Shown piece after piece: positions 1-4,552 of a DNA stretch of 5,509 nucleotides (position 1 is its first letter; every line of letters begins with the position of its first letter). The notes under the pieces were generated by a model. The model had not been told where the DNA came from. It saw only the letters and a list, made by a program, of their open reading frames with translations, and made no database searches. The position numbers were made by a program, and so were the translations under genes. Source of the DNA: an uncultured Clostridia bacterium (lineage in GTDB: Bacteria; Bacillota; Clostridia; Oscillospirales; CAG-272); NCBI GenBank assembly GCA_947624945.1, contig CANQMJ010000150.1, forward strand, positions 1 to 5,509. Reading direction: 5' to 3'.

Positions 1-520
1 TCGGACGGATCGCCATGACTCCGGCAACTGCGGCGCGCCGCTTCTGCCCGCCCGACAGATCGAACGGCGATTTGTCGAGAAGCGACTCGTCGACTCCCGC
101 GAACCTCGCCGCCTCCGCGACCCGCTCGGCTGTTTCGCTCTCCGTCAAACCCATATTCTTCGGGCCGAACGATATATCGGCGCGCACCGTCTCGTCGAAA
201 AGCTGATATTCCGGGTACTGCATAACGAGTCCGACGCGGAACCTCACGTCCCGCATCTTCTTCGGCTCCGACCAGATATCGCGCCCGTCGAGATATATGT
301 GACCGCTGTCGGGCTTTATAAGTCCGTTCAGCATCTGCACGAGCGTCGATTTGCCCGATCCCGTGTGACCTATAAGCCCCGTTATCTTTCCGTCCTCGAA
401 CGTCAGACTGACGCCGTCGACGGCGCGTTTTTCAAACGGCGTCTTTGCTCCGTATGTGTATGATATGTTCTCGAGCTGTAACATTCCGTATGCGAACGCT
501 TCCCTAAAAGAGAAGCTCAC
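1..520 (-). CDS. ecfA2: Energy-coupling factor transporter ATPase EcfA2 (C-terminus beyond window)
   Basis: One of the two ATPases that power an ECF-type vitamin/micronutrient importer. It would pair with EcfA1 under the membrane subunit EcfT and exchangeable substrate-binding S components. The visible 173 residues, read from the GTG at 520, show Walker A GHTGSGKST (51-59), Q-loop VMQYPEYQLF with Q101, an ISFGPKNMG segment (116-124) and signature LSGGQ (155-159) followed by KRRAAVAGVMA. The DLSGGQKRR form is typical of EcfA2 rather than EcfA1. The reading frame leaves the window just before Walker B. I chose the GTG because AAAGGA lies 5 nt upstream. An in-frame ATG at 484 (MLQLENISYTYG) would match the usual family N-terminus better but has no well-spaced ribosome binding site. 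The gene follows ecfA1 after 25 bp, which suggests co-transcription and equimolar production. The substrate cannot be told from an ATPase. Confidence 0.93.
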   Translation of the reverse strand, partial: MSFSFREAFAYGMLQLENISYTYGAKTPFEKRAVDGVSLTFEDGKITGLIGHTGSGKSTLVQMLNGLIKPDSGHIYLDGRDIWSEPKKMRDVRFRVGLVMQYPEYQLFDETVRADISFGPKNMGLTESETAERVAEAARFAGVDESLLDKSPFDLSGGQKRRAAVAGVMAIRP

Positions 521-545
521 TTGTTTCCTTTCAAAAGCCTTACAT

Positions 546-1460
546 TTACCGAGCCGAAATCCCGAGTCTGTCAAATTCCATGGATATATACTCCGCACAC
601 TCCTCGGCGTCCTTGATGCAGTCGGGTACGCGGAACCCCTCTACTGACCTCGCGAGCTCATGCAGAAGCGAGACGCTCTGCGGCACGTCGAGCGCGACAG
701 CGCGCAGCTTGTCGGGACGAGAGAATATCTCGTCGGGCGTGCCGTCGAGATAAAGCTCGCCGTCCGACAGAACGACGACTCTGTCGGCGAGCGCCGCCTC
801 GGACATATCGTGCGTTATGTGTATTATAGTAATTCCGCGCTCGCGGTTGAGATACTGTATCGTTTTCATCACGTCGCGCCGCCCCGACGGGTCGAGCATC
901 GACGTCGACTCGTCAAAGATTATGCACTCGGGCAGCATCGCTATGACGCCCGCGACAGCGACTCGCTGCTTCTGCCCTCCCGACAGATGCGACGTCGTCG
1001 CCAGCGCGTACTCGCGCATACCGACAGCGTCGAGCGACGCGTCCACGCGCCTGCGAATCTCGTCCGGCGCAACGCCGAGATTTTCGGGCCCGAACGCCAC
1101 ATCCTCCTCCACGACCGATGCAACAATTTGATTGTCGGGATTCTGATGCACCATTCCTATCCTTCGCCTGACCGCGAATATCGTGTCCTCGTCGGGCTCG
1201 ACGGGAGAGGACACGAGCTCTCCGTCGACGTATATCTCGCCCTTGTCGGGCAGAAGTATCATGTTGAGCAGCTTCGCAAACGTCGACTTTCCGCTCCCGT
1301 TGTGACCGAGCACGGCGACGAACTGCCCCTTCGGTATCGACAGCGACACGCCGCGAAGCGCTTCGTGACGTCTGCCGTCCGCGTCCTCGTACGCAAACGC
1401 GAGGTCGCGCACCTCGATAAACGGCGTCTTTATATCAATGCTGCCACTGTTTTCTTTCAT
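546..1460 (-). CDS. ecfA1: Energy-coupling factor transporter ATPase EcfA1
   Basis: Partner ATPase of EcfA2 in an ECF importer; it hydrolyses ATP at the cytoplasmic face to drive EcfT and the S component. In 304 residues: an IEVRDLAFAYED start of the ABC fold (15-26), Walker A GHNGSGKST (52-60), Q-loop MVHQNPDNQ with Q106, a DVAFGPENLG segment (120-129), signature LSGGQKQR (159-166), Walker B CIIFDESTSMLDP (179-191; D183, catalytic E184) and switch histidine H217 in THDMSEA. All catalytic residues are present. A C-terminal extension of about 70 residues after the ABC core is normal for EcfA. The ATG at 1460 overlaps the upstream stop as ATGA, implying translational coupling, and puts the ABC core close to the N-terminus. 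A GTG at 1487, with AAAGGGG 7 nt upstream, would add nine residues and is a real alternative. The family is certain; the exact start is not. Confidence 0.95.
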   Translation of the reverse strand: MKENSGSIDIKTPFIEVRDLAFAYEDADGRRHEALRGVSLSIPKGQFVAVLGHNGSGKSTFAKLLNMILLPDKGEIYVDGELVSSPVEPDEDTIFAVRRRIGMVHQNPDNQIVASVVEEDVAFGPENLGVAPDEIRRRVDASLDAVGMREYALATTSHLSGGQKQRVAVAGVIAMLPECIIFDESTSMLDPSGRRDVMKTIQYLNRERGITIIHITHDMSEAALADRVVVLSDGELYLDGTPDEIFSRPDKLRAVALDVPQSVSLLHELARSVEGFRVPDCIKDAEECAEYISMEFDRLGISAR

Positions 1461-2314
1461 ATCGTCCACCACGCCGACGCGCCGCACGGCAGCGCCCCTT
1501 TCGTTTCCGTAACGGGCAGCGCAAGCTCGCCCGACTCGAGATGTCCGCCGCGCTCATTTCCTATCTCAACGCGCAAAATATACTCCATCGAAAGCGGCGA
1601 CAGTCCCGTCGTATACGAATTTACGAGGAAAAAGAGCGGCGTATCCGACAAAAGCTTTGACGACAGCGCGATAAGCTCGTGTATGCTGTCCTCAAGCTTC
1701 CACACCTCGCCCGACGGTCCGCGTCCGTACGACGGCGGGTCCATGATTATCGCGTCATATCTGCTGCCGCGCCTGATCTCGCGCTGCACGAACTTCTTGC
1801 AGTCGTCGACTATATATCGCACATGCGCGTTTTCAAGTCCTGACAGACGCAGATTTTCCTTTGCCTGCGCGACCATGCCGCGCGACGCGTCGACGTGGCA
1901 TACAGACGCGCCCGCGTCCGCGCACGCCGCCGTCGCGCCGCCCGTGTACGCGAACAGATTGAGTACCGAAACCGTACGACTCCGACCGCTTATAAGCTCG
2001 CGCATCCTGTCCCAGTTGACTGCCTGCTCGGGGAAAAGTCCCGTATGCTTGAACCCCATCGGGTGAAGCCCGAACCGAAGGTTTCCGTATCCTATCTCCC
2101 ATCCGTCCGGCAGATTGCCGCGCCAGCTCCCCCCACCGCGCTCCGAACGCGTATAAACGCCGTCGGCGTGCGTCCATTCGCGCCGTCTGCGCTCCGTTTT
2201 CCATATCACCTGCGGGTCGGGACGCACGAGCACGTACTTCCCCCACCGCTCGAGCCGTTCTCCGTCCGAACAGTCGAGCAGCTCATAGTCCTTCCATTTA
2301 TCCGATATCCACAT
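1457..2314 (-). CDS. Class I SAM-dependent methyltransferase, RlmI/RlmK-like (probable RNA methyltransferase)
   Basis: A 285-residue Rossmann-fold methyltransferase that transfers a methyl group from S-adenosylmethionine. Residues 117-128 (VLNLFAYTGGAT) form the SAM-binding motif I. D142 in CHVDASRGMV is the expected ribose-binding acid, D170/D171 the adenine-side motif, and DPPSYGRG (192-199) followed by GEVWKLED is the motif IV catalytic loop typical of RlmI/RlmK-like rRNA methyltransferases. LPCGASAWW sits near the C-terminus (275-283). The N-terminal 100 residues, with RPDPQVIW and LHPMGFKHTGLFPEQ, resemble stand-alone Bacillota members; the protein is shorter than E. coli RlmI (about 396 residues) and has no evident PUA domain. 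The 23S rRNA target is an inference from the family. It begins 24 bp after ruvC and its stop overlaps ecfA1 by 4 bp. AGAGGAA lies about 14 nt before the ATG, a long spacing, so initiation may depend on coupling to ruvC. Confidence 0.88.
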   Translation of the reverse strand: MWISDKWKDYELLDCSDGERLERWGKYVLVRPDPQVIWKTERRRREWTHADGVYTRSERGGGSWRGNLPDGWEIGYGNLRFGLHPMGFKHTGLFPEQAVNWDRMRELISGRSRTVSVLNLFAYTGGATAACADAGASVCHVDASRGMVAQAKENLRLSGLENAHVRYIVDDCKKFVQREIRRGSRYDAIIMDPPSYGRGPSGEVWKLEDSIHELIALSSKLLSDTPLFFLVNSYTTGLSPLSMEYILRVEIGNERGGHLESGELALPVTETKGALPCGASAWWTI

Positions 2315-2338
2315 ATATTTACAGCTTGTTCCTCTGTG

Positions 2339-2836
2339 TCAGTTATTGTAAAACCGCGAAAGCGGCGAGCCGGACGTGTTGGCGTGGCATATTGCCGCCG
2401 CAAGCGCGTCTGCCGTGTCGTCCGGCTTCGGCGGCTCGGGCAGACACAAAAGCGACGTCACCATCGTGATTATCTGCTGCTTCGTCGCGCGTCCGTAGCC
2501 CGTCACCGACTGCTTTATCTGAAGCGGCGTGTACTCGTTGAGCTCGAGCCCGTACTTTCGCGCCGTCATGACTATAACGCCCCTTGCCTCGGCGACCGCG
2601 ATGCCCGTCTTTTGATTCGTGTTCCAGAAAAGCTCCTCCGCCGCGAACGCGTCGGGGTGATAATGCTCGATTATGTCGCAGAAATCGCGGTGCAGCGACA
2701 AAAGCCTGTCCTCGAGCTTCATTCCCGCTTTTGTCGTCGCCGAACCGTATCCGAGCACACGAAAGCGCGTCCGCTCATATTGTATAATGCCCCACCCGGC
2801 GATAGCAAGCCCCGGGTCGACGCCGAGTATTATCAT
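2339..2836 (-). CDS. ruvC: Crossover junction endodeoxyribonuclease RuvC
   Basis: Holliday junction resolvase: a dimer that makes symmetric nicks across four-way junctions late in homologous recombination, working with the RuvAB branch-migration motor. The 165 residues carry the full acidic catalytic set: D7 in MIILGVDPGLAIAGWG, E67 in FAAEELFW, and D140 and D143 in KPDDTADALAAAICH, equivalent to E. coli D7, E66, D138 and D141. Length is normal for the family (about 160-190). The ATG at 2836 has GGAGG five bases upstream and gives the standard N-terminus; an upstream GTG at 2851 would add five residues (M/V-TEAR) and is less likely. It is first in its operon, below a near-consensus promoter. 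ruvA and ruvB do not follow it in this window, which differs from many bacteria; instead come a methyltransferase and ECF ATPases. Confidence 0.96.
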   Translation of the reverse strand: MIILGVDPGLAIAGWGIIQYERTRFRVLGYGSATTKAGMKLEDRLLSLHRDFCDIIEHYHPDAFAAEELFWNTNQKTGIAVAEARGVIVMTARKYGLELNEYTPLQIKQSVTGYGRATKQQIITMVTSLLCLPEPPKPDDTADALAAAICHANTSGSPLSRFYNN

Positions 2837-2841
2837 ACGCG

Positions 2842-2846
2842 CCTCC
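2842..2846 (-). promoter_or_regulatory. Strong ribosome binding site of ruvC
   Basis: On the minus strand GGAGG stands five bases before the ATG at 2836. It fixes the ruvC start at that ATG and against the in-frame GTG at 2851, which lies upstream of this site. Confidence 0.85.
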
Positions 2847-2879
2847 GTCACTGTTTTTCATCCTTGCCGAAATCATTAT

Positions 2880-2908
2880 ATTATACCACATTTCACGAAA
2901 AAAGTCAA
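2880..2908 (-). promoter_or_regulatory. Sigma-A-type promoter of the ruvC-methyltransferase-ecfA1-ecfA2 operon
   Basis: Read on the minus strand, TTGACT (2908-2903) and TATAAT (2885-2880) are separated by exactly 17 bp. The -10 is a perfect consensus match and the -35 matches at five of six positions. Transcription should start near 2873, giving a leader of roughly 37 nt that ends with the GGAGG of ruvC. I see no operator or leader structure here, so expression looks constitutive. It is the only convincing promoter found for the leftward genes. Confidence 0.85.
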
Positions 2909-2975
2909 TTTGCAATATGCACAAGCAGACATCTGTATCTTCGGCTGTTATACTGAAAAATGTCGTCCCGTGCTA

Positions 2976-3004
2976 TTGCATTTTTACGAACATTCTGCTA
3001 TAAT
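2976..3004 (+). promoter_or_regulatory. Extended -10 sigma-A-type promoter of the queuosine-precursor transporter operon
   Basis: TTGCAT (2976-2981) and TATAAT (2999-3004) are 17 bp apart, and TG at 2996-2997 makes an extended -10 (TGCTATAAT). The start point should fall at about 3010-3012, giving a leader of about 70 nt that contains the hairpin at 3012-3029 and the preQ1 riboswitch. The sequence suggests a strong promoter, with regulation after transcription starts. Confidence 0.85.
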
Positions 3005-3011
3005 AGTCTGC

Positions 3012-3029
3012 GCGGTGAAATAACGCCGT
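3012..3029 (+). other. Short hairpin at the 5' end of the riboswitch leader
   Basis: GCGGTG (3012-3017) can pair with CGCCGT (3024-3029) around an AAATAA loop: six base pairs, two of them G-U. It starts almost at the predicted transcription start and ends five bases before the riboswitch stem. It may protect the RNA 5' end or help the aptamer fold. It has no T-tract, so it is not a terminator, and it does not match a second preQ1 aptamer. Confidence 0.4.
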
Positions 3030-3034
3030 AAATA

Positions 3035-3070
3035 AGATGTTGCTTGATAACCATCTAAACAAAAACAAGG
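3035..3070 (+). promoter_or_regulatory. preQ1-I riboswitch, translational type
   Basis: A 36-nt leader element with the H-type pseudoknot layout of preQ1-I aptamers. P1 pairs AGATG (3035-3039) with CATCT (3052-3056). The 12-nt loop TTGCTTGATAAC contains CTTG (3043-3046), which pairs perfectly with CAAG (3066-3069) as P2 after an A-rich tail (3057-3065). C3051, just before the 3' strand of P1, sits where the ligand-pairing cytosine lies (C17 in the B. subtilis numbering), and T3040 is at the conserved U6 position. The tail ending ACAAGG is very like the Thermoanaerobacter tengcongensis aptamer. P2 overlaps the Shine-Dalgarno AAGGAAG (3067-3073), seven bases before the ATG at 3081. Binding of preQ1 should therefore hide the ribosome site and turn the transporter off. 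The downstream gene's family supports the assignment independently. No terminator follows the aptamer, so control is translational. Confidence 0.93.
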
Positions 3071-3080
3071 AAGTGTCATT

Positions 3081-3833
3081 ATGTCGATTAACAAATCAAC
3101 GGTCCGTGAACTCACGCTCTTATTCCGCTCTATACCGTCGCCTATAATGTCGGTATTCGTCGTGTCCGTCGTCGTGATGAATCTGCTCGCCAACAAGAGC
3201 GTTTCTCTCCCCTTCGACTGGCTCGCCCTCGACTGCGGAATAGTCGTATCATGGATCGCTTTTCTGTCAATGGACATCATAACAAAGCATTTCGGACCGA
3301 AGGCAGCGACCGAAGCGTCGCTGTTCGCATCCGCCGTGAACCTGCTCATCTGCGCGATATTCTTCATATCAAGCAAGGTGCCGGGAGTATGGGGCGAATC
3401 ATTCGTCGACGGAAGCGAGGACGTTATAAACCATGCGCTCGACGCGACCGTCGGCGGCACATGGTACGTGTTGCTCGGCAGCACGATCGCGTTCATCGTG
3501 TCGGCGTTCGTCAACAACTTCGTCAATTTCGCCGTAGGCAAAATGATGAAAACGGACGGATTCGCCGCATACGCGTGCCGCACATACATTTCGACCGCCG
3601 TCGGTCAGTTCACCGACAATATCACGTTCGCCCTCATCGTCAGCCACTTTTTCTTCGGCTGGTCGCTCCTTCAATGCGTCACATGTGCCGCGACAGGCAT
3701 GGTAGTCGAGCTTTTGTGCGAGGTTATATTCTCACACCTCGGCTATACCATATGCAAAAAATGGAAAAATGCCGGTGTCGGCAAGGAATATTTTGACTAC
3801 ATAACGGAGAAGAAACAATGCTCACGCTCATAA
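3081..3833 (+). CDS. yhhQ: VUT family (YhhQ/COG1738-type) queuosine precursor transporter
   Basis: Integral membrane protein of 250 residues, predicted to import a queuosine precursor (preQ0, preQ1 or queuine) for tRNA wobble-base modification. About six hydrophobic segments are visible, near 20-38, 43-65, 79-97, 126-150, 174-195 and 197-221, with a hydrophilic loop at 99-125 and a basic, soluble C-terminus. Family marks are NLLANK (34-39), MDIITKHFGPKAA (64-76), VNNFVNFAVGKMM (144-156) and the C-terminal block RTYISTAVGQFTDNITF (167-183). The usual acidic residue in the D-x-x-T-E stretch of many homologues is K69 here, as far as I recall the family. Length is slightly above the usual 210-240. 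Regulation is by the preQ1-I riboswitch in the leader, which strongly supports the function. The start ATG follows AAGGAAG by seven bases. The last 16 bp overlap the next gene. Exact substrate is not determinable; the yhhQ symbol is by family. Confidence 0.9.
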   Translation: MSINKSTVRELTLLFRSIPSPIMSVFVVSVVVMNLLANKSVSLPFDWLALDCGIVVSWIAFLSMDIITKHFGPKAATEASLFASAVNLLICAIFFISSKVPGVWGESFVDGSEDVINHALDATVGGTWYVLLGSTIAFIVSAFVNNFVNFAVGKMMKTDGFAAYACRTYISTAVGQFTDNITFALIVSHFFFGWSLLQCVTCAATGMVVELLCEVIFSHLGYTICKKWKNAGVGKEYFDYITEKKQCSRS

Positions 3834-4465
3834 CAGGCACGAGCCGCGGCATCGGACGCGCCGTCGCCGAAAAATTTCTCGCCTGCGGTCACACAGTCGC
3901 AGGCATCGACGTGCTGCCGCCGACGATTATGCATCCGGCATACACGCATTATACCGCCGACGTCCTCACCGATGATCTTCCCGATATAGGCGACGTCGAC
4001 ATTCTCATCAATAACGCAGGCGTGCAGAACACGGGACACGACATCGACATAAATCTAAAAGCCACGATGCGCGTGACCGAAAAATACGCGTTTCACGACG
4101 GCATAAAGAGCGTGCTCTTTATCGCGTCCGCGAGCGCATCGACGGGCGCTGAATTTCCCGAATACGCCGCGTCGAAGGGCGGCGTCGTCGCGTATATGAA
4201 GAATACCGCGCTGCGGCTCGCCGCATACGGCGCGACGTCGAACAGCCTGTCGCCAGGCGGCGTATACACGGAGTTGAACGACCACGTCATAAACACACCG
4301 GAGCTATGGGCACAGATAATGGACGAAACGCCTCTGCGCAAATGGGCGTCGCCCGAGGAGATCGCCGAGTGGGCATACTTCGTCACCGTCACGAATAAGT
4401 CGATGACGGCGCAGGACATTCTCATCGACAACGGCGAGGCAGCGCGGTCGAATTTTGTGTGGTAA
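3818..4465 (+). CDS. Short-chain dehydrogenase/reductase (SDR) family oxidoreductase
   Basis: Cytosolic classical-type SDR of 215 residues that should oxidise or reduce an alcohol/carbonyl group with a nicotinamide cofactor. Visible: cofactor motif TGTSRGIG (6-13), acidic D31 at the end of the second strand (suggesting NAD(H) over NADP(H)), D48-V49, NNAG (65-68), and the catalytic set N79, S104 (in FIASASAS), Y116 and K120 (in YAASK), then the SPGGVYT loop (145-151). It is shorter than the usual 240-260 residues, mainly through a compact region between strands 2 and 4, but no essential motif is lost. The C-terminus reads NFVW. It is often labelled 3-oxoacyl-ACP reductase by similarity, but nothing here supports fatty-acid synthesis. 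GGAG lies eight bases before the ATG, within the transporter gene, which it overlaps by 16 bp; translational coupling is likely. Substrate unknown. It is last before a terminator. Confidence 0.93.
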   Translation: MLTLITGTSRGIGRAVAEKFLACGHTVAGIDVLPPTIMHPAYTHYTADVLTDDLPDIGDVDILINNAGVQNTGHDIDINLKATMRVTEKYAFHDGIKSVLFIASASASTGAEFPEYAASKGGVVAYMKNTALRLAAYGATSNSLSPGGVYTELNDHVINTPELWAQIMDETPLRKWASPEEIAEWAYFVTVTNKSMTAQDILIDNGEAARSNFVW

Positions 4466-4483
4466 AATATACTTGCAGTTTGG

Positions 4484-4521
4484 AACAGAAGAAGGGGCGT
4501 ACGCCCCTTCTTCTGTTTTTT
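4484..4521 (+). terminator. Rho-independent terminator of the transporter-SDR operon
   Basis: A perfect inverted repeat with 17-bp arms (4484-4500 and 4501-4517) forms an RNA stem of about 15 pairs with a GUAC loop and a GC-rich upper half. It is followed by a run of six T (4516-4521) on the plus strand. It begins 18 bp after the SDR stop. Read on the minus strand the same hairpin is followed only by TTCC, so it is a weaker stop for the convergent ABC exporter gene ending at 4553. Confidence 0.95.
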
Positions 4522-4552
4522 ACGAAAAGTTTTTTCCCTGTAAAACTACATA

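Noticed and set aside
660..2066. A 468-codon open frame on the plus strand
   Set aside because: It lies antisense to ecfA1 and the methyltransferase, both of which have full sets of catalytic motifs. Its translation is rich in Arg, His and Ser with no recognisable domain, as expected for a shadow of GC-rich codons.
2949..2954. TATACT as a further plus-strand -10 box
   Set aside because: No acceptable -35 lies 16-18 bp upstream, while the promoter at 2976-3004 is far better.
1895..2956. A 353-codon open frame on the plus strand
   Set aside because: Antisense to the methyltransferase and all of ruvC, and it runs through the ruvC promoter. The arginine-rich translation has no family resemblance.
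2960..3031. A 23-codon leader peptide frame starting ATGTCGTCC
   Set aside because: It begins upstream of the predicted transcription start and spans the promoter, and it has no ribosome binding site.
3012..3034. A second, tandem preQ1 aptamer
   Set aside because: The hairpin has a 6-nt loop and no A-rich tail that could form the pseudoknot with it.
2984..3589. A 201-codon open frame on the minus strand
   Set aside because: Opposite the transporter gene and its riboswitch leader; its threonine/serine-rich translation looks like a complement of a membrane protein gene.
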